From contig JANQGC010000126.1 in the NCBI GenBank assembly GCA_028277515.1, forward strand, positions 1 through 25,589: a stretch of 25,589 bases of DNA, written 5' to 3'. A program made the translations under genes and the position numbers. The DNA comes from Anaerolineae bacterium (GTDB lineage: Bacteria; Chloroflexota; Anaerolineae; Promineifilales; Promineifilaceae). The notes under the pieces were generated by a model that made no database searches, was not told the DNA's origin, and was given only the letters and a program-made list of their open reading frames with translations. Numbering within the stretch: the stretch's first letter is position 1; every line of letters begins with the position of its first letter. Positions 14,807 to 23,319 of this stretch are shown here, one piece after another.

Positions 14807-15976
14807 TCAAGTAACAATTAACGTTCTAATTGAACGCAATTCACGGACGGCTTCAACTATTTTATCGATTGCCAAATCAATCTGCTCATCCGAATTAGAA
14901 CGACCGACGCTAATCCGAATGGCACTATGGGCTCGCTCAGTTCCGAAACCAAGCGCCTCAATCACGTGTGATGGCTCGACTTTAGCCGATGTACAGGCTG
15001 AACCAGTTGCAATCGCTACATCTTTTAATTGCACAATAAAAGCCCGACTTTCGATGCCTTCAATACTAATATTAAGGGTGTGGGGGAGCTTGTTAACGGG
15101 ATGACCATTTTGGGCTACCTGACCTAAATCGTGCTCCAAGCGCGCCAATATGTGCTGGGTCCATGCCCGAAATTTCTTGTCTTCGGTGCGCATCTCTTGT
15201 CGAGCTAGTTGAACCGCTTTGCCAAAACCAACAATACCAGGAACATTTAACGTGCCGGATCGTAACCCACGTTCATGCCCGCCCCCATATATAACAGGTT
15301 CCAGTTGAACACGAGGATTACTTCGACGCCGATACAAAGCGCCGATTCCCTTGGGGCCATAAACTTTGTGGGCCGACATTGACATGATATGAATGTTCAT
15401 TTTCTGCACATCCAAGGGAATATGGCCTAAGGCTTGGGCCGCGTCTGTATGGAACAACACGCCATGTTCGGCCGCAATTTGTCCGATTTCCTCCAATGGT
15501 GCTAACGTGCCAATTTCGTTATTAGCTGCCATTAGGGAAATCAAAATTGTACGTGGTGTTATGGCTTGTTGGACATCTTTGGGGTTTATGCGACCGAATT
15601 CATCAACGGGCAAATAGATTATGGTAAAGCCTTGTTCCTCTAGTTGTTGACAACAATCGAGAATTGCCTTGTGCTCTGTCACACAAGTGATGATTTGGTC
15701 GCCTTTATGAGCATATTTTTGGGCAACGCCAAAAAGGGCGATGTTATCAGACTCGGTCGCTCCGCTAGTGAAAATGATCTCATCGGGTCGGGCATTGATA
15801 GTCTTGGCAATCTCAGCCCGAGCCTTATCCACTGCTTTTTTTGCTTCCAGTCCGAACTCATGGTCGTTGCTAGCTGCGTTGCCATAAACATCTGTGAAAT
15901 AGGGTAACATTTCAGCCAATACCCGCTGGTCGACGGGGGTTGTCGCATTGTGATCGAGGTAAATATATTCAGACAA
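14807..15976 (-). CDS. dndA: Cysteine desulfurase (DndA/IscS-like)
   Basis: A PLP-dependent enzyme that takes sulfur from cysteine as a persulfide and passes it on, here most likely to DndC for DNA phosphorothioation. Visible motifs are YLDHNATTP at the N terminus, SGATESDN, the PLP lysine in SMSAHK (His203, Lys204) and the catalytic cysteine loop ATGSACTSAKVEPSH (Cys328). I chose the TTG start at 15976 because GAGGA lies 8 bases upstream and the protein then opens MSEYIYLDHN as in relatives; a TTG at 15991 would add five residues. It overlaps the end of dndE by 8 bases. Being fourth in the operon is unusual, since dndA is often divergent or supplied by a housekeeping IscS. The length (389) is normal. 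Confidence 0.88.
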   Translation of the reverse strand: MSEYIYLDHNATTPVDQRVLAEMLPYFTDVYGNAASNDHEFGLEAKKAVDKARAEIAKTINARPDEIIFTSGATESDNIALFGVAQKYAHKGDQIITCVTEHKAILDCCQQLEEQGFTIIYLPVDEFGRINPKDVQQAITPRTILISLMAANNEIGTLAPLEEIGQIAAEHGVLFHTDAAQALGHIPLDVQKMNIHIMSMSAHKVYGPKGIGALYRRRSNPRVQLEPVIYGGGHERGLRSGTLNVPGIVGFGKAVQLARQEMRTEDKKFRAWTQHILARLEHDLGQVAQNGHPVNKLPHTLNISIEGIESRAFIVQLKDVAIATGSACTSAKVEPSHVIEALGFGTERAHSAIRISVGRSNSDEQIDLAIDKIVEAVRELRSIRTLIVT

Positions 15977-16370
15977 AAGTGGGTTCCTCAATGAAGCGAG
16001 CTTCTTTGGGCAGAAAATATAGCAAGCGGTCGAGTGATTTGAATTGCTTGTTGAGGAGTAAAACGCCTCTATTCATGTGAGCCTTAAAAAGGGCTGCTAA
16101 TCCCTCTTCATCTAAACTCAATCCGTGCAAATGGCAGCTTTCTTTCAGCAAAGCGATAAATAGAGGATCGTATTGACCAGTTAAAACATGTCGTTTGATG
16201 TTGATATGACCCGTCCCTTCATAGTCAGCCGGGATAGGGGGATCAGGCTCGTTTAGCGATAAGCAGAATCCAATTCGGGCTAGCAAATTGGGGGTTAAGC
16301 CAGTTCGTCCTTTCATGTGGCTCAATTTTCGTGAGGCATCTTCCGTAAAGTGCATTTCGCTAAGTTGCAT
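15969..16370 (-). CDS. dndE: DNA sulfur modification protein DndE
   Basis: 133 residues matching DndE: an N-terminal helical part with LSHMKGRTGLTPNLLARIGF and the C-terminal HMNRG motif (98-102). DndE is a small helical protein of the DndCDE complex, described as binding nicked DNA and helping insert sulfur into the backbone. The ATG at 16370 has AGGAGG nine bases upstream. The longer TTG start at 16379 abuts that ribosome site and is rejected. The gene overlaps the end of dndD by 11 bases and its end overlaps the cysteine desulfurase start, so translation of the three is coupled. Confidence 0.87.
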   Translation of the reverse strand: MQLSEMHFTEDASRKLSHMKGRTGLTPNLLARIGFCLSLNEPDPPIPADYEGTGHINIKRHVLTGQYDPLFIALLKESCHLHGLSLDEEGLAALFKAHMNRGVLLLNKQFKSLDRLLYFLPKEARFIEEPTFV

Positions 16371-18420
16371 GGATGTCAACCTCCTCTATTGAAATCATGG
16401 AGTTCTGTCTAGCCATTGGTTGGTTTTGAACTTGTGCTGTACCTGATTCCACATGATCATGAAGCCAATATGCATGGGATACGACTGGTGCAATAAATTC
16501 AAACGCCTTGTTATCAATCTCAAGGTCAGTTGCTAGGATTACAACCTGGTGTGCTACCTGTGGGAAGAACTCAGAAAGCATACTATGTCTGTGTTCTTCA
16601 TCTAGACGACTTAGAGGCGTATCAATAATGACAGGAAACGGCCGTCCCGATACTTCATGTAATGCCCAAAGCGTTGCTATGGCAAACAACTGCTGTTCTC
16701 CAGCAGAGAGTTGGGAACTTGGAAAAGGTTGACTAGCACGAAATAAGGTGATACTAAAATCATTAGGATTAATTTCCGTTCGCTCAATAAATGCACGTTT
16801 ACGACATAATTGATTGAACCGCTTTGTTAATAGGCTGCTAAGCTCGCTCAACTTTTTTTGTGTTAGTTTTTGTTGATATTTTGCCAACAAAAGTTTGGTT
16901 CGTGCGGCCATTTTAAGGCGACCGTCATCTGCGTTCGAATCGGCTATCTGCTGGCTCACACGCCTTTTACTGCCAGCAATACGTTCAAGATGAAAAAGCA
17001 ATCGACTGTTTTCGGCCGAAAGTCGTTCATGTTCGGCTTCCAACCGTCCCACCTCGCGTTCCAGTTGGCGTAAGTCAATTAATAATGGTTCAAGGACTTG
17101 GTTTACTGGAACTTTTGCCAGATCATCTTCAATGTCTCGTAATTGGGATTGAAGGTCATCTAAACGATGAAGTGCAGAAACTAATTGGCGAGGAACTTCC
17201 TCAGTAGCCTCATTAATCCAACTTAATAGTTGATTGCGTTTTTTAGTAGAAACGCGATGGATGACTTCAGATTCTTCAATTGGAGGTGTTCGATAAGGAA
17301 GAAGTAATTTCTCAATCTGCCTCAAATGAGAACTCTGGCCTTTCTCATCAGGTAAAGAAGTCACACCTGTCCAATATGATTCATGTTTAGCTGCTGTCTC
17401 GATTTTTGAAGCCAGATCATTTAATATATTTTGTGATGCTGACCAGCTTTGATAGTCCGCTTCATGTTCAAGCCGATTATGCAAAGACACCAGAAGTTTA
17501 GGAACTATGGAAAATGGCAATACTCCACGACACAGATCAAGAATTTGTTGGGTTTGTGAGGATATTGCTTCATTTAGCCTTTGTTGCTCAATGACACGTT
17601 TCCTTTCATTTTGAGCAAAAGCTCCACCTTCACCTGCTATTCTCTGTTCCTGGATTGTTATCTCTTTTTTCTTTGATGCTAGCTGTCGTGAACAATCCCC
17701 TAACATAACTCTAATTTCAGATAATTGGGTTCTTAACTGGTCTTCTTCTTCTCGCAATAATTCAAGTTCACTCTGGTACGATTGCAGATAGCGGATATCA
17801 TCCTGGCGAGTTAAATAAACATCAAGATCTCTATCGAGCTGTTCGACAAAATGTAGGCCAAGTAAATTTTTGATGGTTTCAGCTAATAACAGATTGCTCT
17901 CATCATCAGATTCGGCCAATGTAGCAATTTTCTCTCCATCAAAGAAAAATATGTCAGTGATGCCAGGCGGAACGAGTTCGCGCAATAGGTGTTCCATTTC
18001 TTCGGTTGACGCTTCAATATGGGTGCCATCACGCCAAATATTCAGATCGCCTTTGATGTTTGTACCGTGACGTTTCCATCTTCGTTTTACGATATATTGT
18101 TGGTGGCGGCCAATAGAAACGTAGTTGAATGACACTTGTACATAGGCTTCGTTTGTCAGTTCGGCATTTTCCATCGGGCGATGTATTCTTCTTTCAAGAA
18201 ATGCCTCATATTCGCGTTGGCTAACCCGACTGCCAAGTGTAAGAGGGCCATGCAAACAAAGTCTGATAGCCTCAACCAGTGTGCTTTTACCAACACCGTT
18301 TTTACCCCGAAATATAATCAACGGCCGATTGTAATTATCGGCCGAAGATGGCGTTAATTCAAACGTGAAATCCCCACCGTAAATCCCGAAATTGTGCAAA
18401 CTGATCTCTTGGATGATCAT
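16360..18420 (-). CDS. dndD: DNA sulfur modification ATPase DndD
   Basis: 686 residues, the usual DndD size. The N-terminal ATPase half has Walker A GKNGVGKST (39-47) and FFFDGEKIATLAE. Long coiled-coil arms follow (about 200-550). The C-terminal half has signature LSAGEQQ (~572), Walker B PVIIDTPLSRLDEEH (~597) and the ATDLEID switch region. No CxxC zinc hook is present at the coil apex. DndD hydrolyses ATP, probably to open or nick DNA so that DndC and DndE can exchange the phosphate oxygen for sulfur. Its ATG overlaps the dndC stop (ATGA). It is a distant relative of the ATPase at 9572-11545. Confidence 0.9.
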   Translation of the reverse strand: MIIQEISLHNFGIYGGDFTFELTPSSADNYNRPLIIFRGKNGVGKSTLVEAIRLCLHGPLTLGSRVSQREYEAFLERRIHRPMENAELTNEAYVQVSFNYVSIGRHQQYIVKRRWKRHGTNIKGDLNIWRDGTHIEASTEEMEHLLRELVPPGITDIFFFDGEKIATLAESDDESNLLLAETIKNLLGLHFVEQLDRDLDVYLTRQDDIRYLQSYQSELELLREEEDQLRTQLSEIRVMLGDCSRQLASKKKEITIQEQRIAGEGGAFAQNERKRVIEQQRLNEAISSQTQQILDLCRGVLPFSIVPKLLVSLHNRLEHEADYQSWSASQNILNDLASKIETAAKHESYWTGVTSLPDEKGQSSHLRQIEKLLLPYRTPPIEESEVIHRVSTKKRNQLLSWINEATEEVPRQLVSALHRLDDLQSQLRDIEDDLAKVPVNQVLEPLLIDLRQLEREVGRLEAEHERLSAENSRLLFHLERIAGSKRRVSQQIADSNADDGRLKMAARTKLLLAKYQQKLTQKKLSELSSLLTKRFNQLCRKRAFIERTEINPNDFSITLFRASQPFPSSQLSAGEQQLFAIATLWALHEVSGRPFPVIIDTPLSRLDEEHRHSMLSEFFPQVAHQVVILATDLEIDNKAFEFIAPVVSHAYWLHDHVESGTAQVQNQPMARQNSMISIEEVDIHAT

Positions 18421-19814
18421 TCGCTTGCTCCAACAGATTGGCTACGTCGTTCCATCTCTGTCTGAACTTCATCCCATGATCGCCAATCTTCCTTGAAAAT
18501 CTTTTGAATATTCTTATGAATAGTTGCTCGACGGCCCATGCCGTAATGTTGCCATTCAGCATCGATTAATTTTTGGACAAGGTTAACAGGGATATTGTGC
18601 TCGGTAGCAAGTTCATCTAATAATTCAGCTTCCATCTGACCAGGCATGGCAATGTCGTTCCTTTCCCAATCTACTGGATCGCCTGTAATTTCTTCATAGA
18701 TGTTGGGTAAGGAATCCTCCCAATCTTGTCTCTCTGTTAGCCACAGTCGTCGGATTTCTCGCAGTTCTGCCAAACTAATAAGCTGAAAATCAGGTTTCTC
18801 TGCTTGTATTTCTGTCTGAACCTCTAAAAGTCGGCGTACCATTGTTCTTGAAAAGGCTAGAGTATAAGTCCGATAACGTAGCTTACCTGTGTTGGTAATT
18901 TTTATTCGGCCGTTGCGCCCTTTAAACTCCCGTTGCATTGGTTTCACGGCCGGATCTTGTGTCGAAGCTAACCAATCTCTATAGTCAAGAAGTGGAATCA
19001 TCCAATCCTCTCCTGAATCAATCATGGCCTCCATTGATTTGTCTTTGTTTACAACAGTACATACCCAACAACCAAAACGAGAGTTTCCACAGGAAGCAGT
19101 AGAATCATCGACTACCAGTGGACATTCACCATCTTGTGCAGATCTATATAATGAAGAAAGTTGCAAATTATCTCCGCCCCAAGGAGATTTCACTTGTAAC
19201 AGATATGTCCAAACATCATCCGTTGTAAAATTCTCAATGGGCATAAACACCCAAGCACCTGGTAATTGTCCATGACGAGCCAATTTTGTGCCGTTCATTT
19301 TATAGACATTTAGAACCTGATCTCGTGTAGCACTTTCGCCGCGACGGCTTCCAAGTATCAAAATTACTTCTCCAAACTCGGATACCTTATCTAATATAAA
19401 ACGATTAGAGGGATTGATCTTGAGCCGTTCTGTACACCATCGGAAAATACTGTTTGGAGTCGGATAACCACGTCCCAGAAGATTAACCCAAAATGTATCG
19501 TCAAGTATGGGCGACAGCTTATGTGCCGACAGGTTCATATTTTGAGTTTGTCCTGCTTCATTTATTAAGCGAATGTTCTTATCGATCCGATCAACAATGA
19601 CGGGTGTCTCAACTTTTGTATCGGTGGATATAACGTATACTGGCTTTGTTAGTTTTTCAGGAGGCAGTTCTTTAAGAGCGTACCAACAAAGTTGTAAGGT
19701 TGCAGTGCTATCCTTTCCACCAGAGTATCCTATTACCCAGGGATAGTCATAAGCCAAATAAACTTGTCGGATTTCTTCGTGAATGTCATCCAGATGGTGA
19801 AGTACAGATCTCAT
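18417..19814 (-). CDS. dndC: DNA phosphorothioation sulfurtransferase DndC
   Basis: 465 residues of the PAPS-reductase/ATP-pyrophosphatase group. The PP-loop SGGKDST (31-37) binds ATP and activates the DNA phosphate. Cys127 (RWCTERL) with Cys242, Cys249 and Cys252 (SCGNSRFGCWVC) are the expected four ligands of the iron-sulfur cluster that DndC carries; another cysteine is at 231. All key residues are present, so it should be active. AAGGAAG sits about 7 bases before ATG 19814. It is the first structural gene of the modification operon, 72 bases after the XRE gene, and overlaps dndD by four bases. Confidence 0.92.
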   Translation of the reverse strand: MRSVLHHLDDIHEEIRQVYLAYDYPWVIGYSGGKDSTATLQLCWYALKELPPEKLTKPVYVISTDTKVETPVIVDRIDKNIRLINEAGQTQNMNLSAHKLSPILDDTFWVNLLGRGYPTPNSIFRWCTERLKINPSNRFILDKVSEFGEVILILGSRRGESATRDQVLNVYKMNGTKLARHGQLPGAWVFMPIENFTTDDVWTYLLQVKSPWGGDNLQLSSLYRSAQDGECPLVVDDSTASCGNSRFGCWVCTVVNKDKSMEAMIDSGEDWMIPLLDYRDWLASTQDPAVKPMQREFKGRNGRIKITNTGKLRYRTYTLAFSRTMVRRLLEVQTEIQAEKPDFQLISLAELREIRRLWLTERQDWEDSLPNIYEEITGDPVDWERNDIAMPGQMEAELLDELATEHNIPVNLVQKLIDAEWQHYGMGRRATIHKNIQKIFKEDWRSWDEVQTEMERRSQSVGASE

Positions 19815-19886
19815 TGGTATCTTCCTTTGTATTGGAAGTTCAAACGGTTAAACATGTAGTTCAAAAGTATACCCGCATCATTGGTT

Positions 19887-20249
19887 TTATGGCAGTTCAA
19901 GTATGCTTTGAAGAATTTGGCCTACTTTATCCTGCTGATTCGGCGATAAGCTTGACAAACTAGTTAGTGCATTTCTTAGTGATTTTGAGGAAAAAAACAG
20001 GCTGGCACCTTGATCGCTATTCCTGGATTCTGTAACTGGTACTTGAAACAAATCCCATACATCAATTTCTAGAGCAAGGGCGATATTTTCAAGGTGTTGA
20101 AAATTTAGATGGGCCCGTTTCCCCTTTTCAATTTGGCAAATAGCTGGTTGTGTGAGTCCAACTTTATTTCCCAAAGCTTCTTGTGTTAGACCTTTAGTTT
20201 CACGAAATTTACTTATCTTAAAGCCTATTCCCTGCATCGTATTTGTCAT
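19887..20249 (-). CDS. XRE-family transcriptional regulator of the dnd operon
   Basis: 120 residues with a classic Cro/C1-type helix-turn-helix at about residues 8-63 (ISKFRETKGLTQEALGNKVG, then TQPAICQIEKGKR). The remaining ~55 residues are a short tail of unknown fold, perhaps for dimerisation. It lies upstream of dndC on the same strand, so it is the likely local regulator of the modification genes. Its promoter carries a 9-bp inverted repeat (arms 20250-20258 and 20309-20317) bracketing the -35 and the start codon, which fits autorepression. No partner toxin is adjacent, so a toxin-antitoxin reading is not favoured. Canonical dnd clusters often use DndB for this role, which is missing here. 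Confidence 0.85.
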   Translation of the reverse strand: MTNTMQGIGFKISKFRETKGLTQEALGNKVGLTQPAICQIEKGKRAHLNFQHLENIALALEIDVWDLFQVPVTESRNSDQGASLFFSSKSLRNALTSLSSLSPNQQDKVGQILQSILELP

Positions 20250-20317
20250 ATAAGCAAACCAAGGATTTATAAATAAAATTTATAATATAAGAAATAATTA
20301 TAACAAGATTTGCTTAT
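20250..20317 (-). promoter_or_regulatory. Promoter and inverted-repeat operator of the XRE-dnd operon
   Basis: On the minus strand TTGTTA (20301-20306), a 16-base spacer and TATAAA (20279-20284) form a good promoter, with transcription starting near 20272. Arms TTTGCTTAT and ATAAGCAAA (20309-20317 and 20250-20258) are perfect inverted repeats. One lies just upstream of the -35 and the other immediately before the XRE start codon. Binding of the XRE protein to both would block transcription or translation start. No strong ribosome site is seen. Confidence 0.6.
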
Positions 20318-20767
20318 CCCCAAAATGGGGAGTCAAGATACGCAATAATTTGAAGTACCTCTCTTGAAAATCTGAGGGGGAGAAAGGTGCAGTTTAATTA
20401 CGATTTCATATATCCTGCCAACGTTCATGAATAAATGAAATCAGGTGCGTCTGAGACTTCGTGAGGTTAATATAAATCTTGCTTATGGTGAATCAATTAA
20501 ATTGATAATTTTGTGATTTTGGAAGATGAGCCACAATCGTAAATGCCCTTGTGCATATCTGAACCTACAACCCATCTGTGCCTACAACGAGGGCTACAGT
20601 TGCCCCCTCCCACCGCGAGAGAATTAGTTGAATGTGCCGATTGAGGCGAGGAGAGGGATTTTAAATAACTCTGTAGCGTATGATAAAAGGAATGTATAAA
20701 TTACTGCTCGATTTGTTTGATCAAGGTGATTTCTCCCTTAAGGAAGTTTTTTAGGCCAAGTATTTAT
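20318..20767. other. 450-base gene-free stretch at the right edge of the island
   Basis: No gene with a ribosome site or known motif is visible. An imperfect hairpin-forming patch lies at 20545-20594: GCCCTTGT pairs with ACGAGGGC with one wobble, and CCTACAAC occurs twice inside. No tRNA end, integrase remnant or clear attachment site was found. No terminator was recognised for the aldehyde dehydrogenase gene, which ends at 20768. Confidence 0.4.
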
Positions 20768-22207
20768 CTAACGCAGGCGGATGGCGACATTCTTAACTCG
20801 TGAGTAAGAGTACAGTGCTTCCAGCCCTTTTTCACGGCCGAATCCGCTTTGTTTGACGCCCCCAAACGGCGTTTCTTCACCACCGGCATAGTATTCATTG
20901 ATGTAGATTTGACCGGCCTGCAATCCTTTAGCCAATCGCAAAGCCCTATTAATGTCATTCGTGAAGATGCCGGCTACCAGTCCATAACGCACGTCATTAC
21001 CAATGGATAAGGCTTCTTCTTCGCTGTCAAAGGAGGTCACAGTGATCACAGGTCCAAAGATCTCTTCCTGGGCTATGGACATTTGCGGAACAACCTCATC
21101 AAAGATAGTTGGCATCATGAAGTAACCCTTCGGTAAATGCTCAGGTGCCGACCCCCCATAAACAAGAGACGCCCCTTCTTTGGAACCCAATTGGATGTAT
21201 CTCGACACGCGCTCATGGTGTACTTTAGAGTTAAGGGGACCCAAATCCGGTTCTTCCAAGCCATGCCCGATTCGCAGGGTTTTGGTGTGATTGATAAACT
21301 TTTCCAGGAATGGTTCTTTGATTTCCTGCTCGACAAGCAAGCGTGAGCCGGAGGAACAGATTTGGCCAGAGTTGGTGTAAATCCCTTTGGCCGCTTCGGC
21401 CACAGCTAAATCCAGGTCACCATCGGCAAAAATGATGTGAGGCGACTTTCCCCCCAACTCCAACACCACCGGTTTAATATGCTCGGCGGCCGCTTTCATG
21501 ATTTGCCGCCCGGTCGCAACCGAGCCAGTAAATGTTATGCCATCAATGTCAGGATGGCTGCTCAATGGTGCCCCGACCTCCGTACCATAACCGGTCACCA
21601 CATTGAAAACACCGCCCGGCACCTCTAGCTCAGCAAAAAACTCGGCCAGTTTGAGCGCCGTCAATGGCGTCTGTTCGGCTGGTTTGACGACGGCCGTATT
21701 CCCTAAGGCTAATGCCGGCGCAACGCTGCGCGCAAGTATATTGAGCGGCATGTTCCAGGGCACAATATGGGCTGTTACTCCCAGCGGCTCACGCAGGGTG
21801 AAGTCCAGATAATCTGGTCCAAGAGGAATCGTTTCACCATAGAATTTGTCTGCCGCACCCGCATAAAACTCGAAATACCGCGCGGCGCCCAGCACTTCGT
21901 TGCGAGCCAACTGGAGCGGTTTGCCCTGATCCAAGGTTTCAAGCTCAGCCAATTCCTCTGCATGTTCGCGCATTAAATGGGATATCTGAAAAAGAAGATT
22001 TGCACGCTCTTTTGGGGCGTATTTGGACCAGGCGCCTTTGAATGCCGCCCGGGCGGATGTCACAGCGGCATCGACATCTTCTGCATTCCCCCGGGGCACA
22101 AATGCCAGAATGTCTTCCGTGGCCGGATTCACCGTCGCCAGCCTCTCTCCCGATGCGCCGTTCACCCACTCGCCATTAATATAGAGTTTATATTCTTGTG
22201 GTTGCAA
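20768..22207 (-). CDS. NAD(P)-dependent aldehyde dehydrogenase
   Basis: 479 residues, the full length of the ALDH superfamily. Key residues are in place: Asn152 (VPWNMPL), Glu250 (VLELGGKSP) and the catalytic Cys284 (GQICSSGS), with the FTGS nucleotide loop before them and PFGGVKQSGFGRE at the C-terminal end. It oxidises an aldehyde to an acid. The TTG start at 22207 has GAGGA just upstream and follows the deacylase stop by three bases, so it is the last gene of a three-gene operon. Beside an M24 hydrolase and AstE-like deacylase it could play the part of DoeC (aspartate-semialdehyde dehydrogenase) in ectoine breakdown, but the sequence alone does not fix the substrate. Confidence 0.9.
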   Translation of the reverse strand: MQPQEYKLYINGEWVNGASGERLATVNPATEDILAFVPRGNAEDVDAAVTSARAAFKGAWSKYAPKERANLLFQISHLMREHAEELAELETLDQGKPLQLARNEVLGAARYFEFYAGAADKFYGETIPLGPDYLDFTLREPLGVTAHIVPWNMPLNILARSVAPALALGNTAVVKPAEQTPLTALKLAEFFAELEVPGGVFNVVTGYGTEVGAPLSSHPDIDGITFTGSVATGRQIMKAAAEHIKPVVLELGGKSPHIIFADGDLDLAVAEAAKGIYTNSGQICSSGSRLLVEQEIKEPFLEKFINHTKTLRIGHGLEEPDLGPLNSKVHHERVSRYIQLGSKEGASLVYGGSAPEHLPKGYFMMPTIFDEVVPQMSIAQEEIFGPVITVTSFDSEEEALSIGNDVRYGLVAGIFTNDINRALRLAKGLQAGQIYINEYYAGGEETPFGGVKQSGFGREKGLEALYSYSRVKNVAIRLR

Positions 22208-22210
22208 AAT

Positions 22211-23269
22211 TTATCCTCTTATTCCTACCTTGTTCGAGAAGTATGTCGCTTCGGGATCGACCACGAGCAGGGAGGCTATAACGTCTCCCTCGTAAATGGC
22301 TTCGTTATGAGGGCCAAATAATAGCGTGCGAATATAGCCGTCTGTTGGTGCCGATACAGTTTCTAGCAAGTCGCCATAGATATTTCGAATAAGGGCTAGA
22401 GTCTCACCCCGGCCGATCCAGTCGCTCGCTTGCTTTTGAAAATGAATCAGTCCGCCACTATTGGAGACAATTAACCTCCGACCATATATTCCTGGCGGAA
22501 CCGGCAGATCCGGCAGTGGCTGGACATCACCTGGGATCATTCTCAAATGGCGTAAAACATTAAGTATACCCAAAACACCAATCTTTATAGAAGGTTCATG
22601 AAAGTAACCTGTCGGCGGCAGTTCGACAATGAAGGTTGGTTTGCCTGCGGACTGGGTCGCAATCGTAGGCCAACCGGCCGGTGCAACAGGTGAAGTTGCG
22701 GTCCCTCCCACCTTCATTTCAGTAAGAGGAAGACCGAAAGCTTTTGCCATTGCCACCGATTGTCGCTGAACCTCCGGGTCAGGACAAGTTGCAACACCCG
22801 TAAAAGGAGTGGCCGGAGCTGTGTTTTGATGTAAATTGATGATGTAATCACAGCGCATCATTTCTGTGAAGATCCGATGTGCCAGCCGGTCGTTGAGTGT
22901 ACCTTCAGCATTACCGGGGAACACACCATGGACGTCCGTTATGTCCATAACATCTTGCACCAGGGGAGTACCACGTTGGCCGGAGTGAAATGCGAAGGGA
23001 TTGACGACGGGTACAGCCACAATCGCGCCGCGAAGCTCCTCTGCCGCCACCTTCTCACGTATGATTCTGCGGATAACTTCAATACCGAGAACTTCATTGC
23101 CATGGATACAGGCATCAAGCCACAATACAGGTCCGTCATCAACGCCATTCAGTACCATGATAGGAGACATCGCTGGGAGTCCGCCACGCCATTGCCCCAC
23201 GGGAAATTCGCCAAATACGAGTTCCCCGGACGGAACATGCAGGCCGGCAATGTCAAAAGCTGCTTTCAT
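22211..23269 (-). CDS. Succinylglutamate desuccinylase/aspartoacylase-family deacylase
   Basis: 352 residues of the AstE/AspA group (M14-like zinc hydrolases). Zinc ligands His56 and Glu59 are in DACIHGNE and His147 in YIINLHQN. The catalytic Glu216 is in FIVELPPTGY. Such enzymes remove an acyl group from an N-acylated amino acid. ATG 23269 has AAGGA 8 bases upstream. It lies 50 bases after the M24 gene and 3 bases before the aldehyde dehydrogenase. In ectoine degradation the equivalent neighbour of the M24 hydrolase is DoeB (N-acetyl-diaminobutyrate deacetylase); that is a reasonable but unproven reading. A general N-acyl-amino-acid deacylase is the alternative. Confidence 0.85.
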   Translation of the reverse strand: MKAAFDIAGLHVPSGELVFGEFPVGQWRGGLPAMSPIMVLNGVDDGPVLWLDACIHGNEVLGIEVIRRIIREKVAAEELRGAIVAVPVVNPFAFHSGQRGTPLVQDVMDITDVHGVFPGNAEGTLNDRLAHRIFTEMMRCDYIINLHQNTAPATPFTGVATCPDPEVQRQSVAMAKAFGLPLTEMKVGGTATSPVAPAGWPTIATQSAGKPTFIVELPPTGYFHEPSIKIGVLGILNVLRHLRMIPGDVQPLPDLPVPPGIYGRRLIVSNSGGLIHFQKQASDWIGRGETLALIRNIYGDLLETVSAPTDGYIRTLLFGPHNEAIYEGDVIASLLVVDPEATYFSNKVGIRG

Positions 23270-23319
23270 GTTGATGTCCTTGAAGGGTTAATGGTGACTT
23301 TTTCCTTGAAGATAAAGAT

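Noticed and set aside
19887..20249. Antitoxin of a toxin-antitoxin pair
   Set aside because: No small toxin gene is adjacent on either side; the next gene is dndC.
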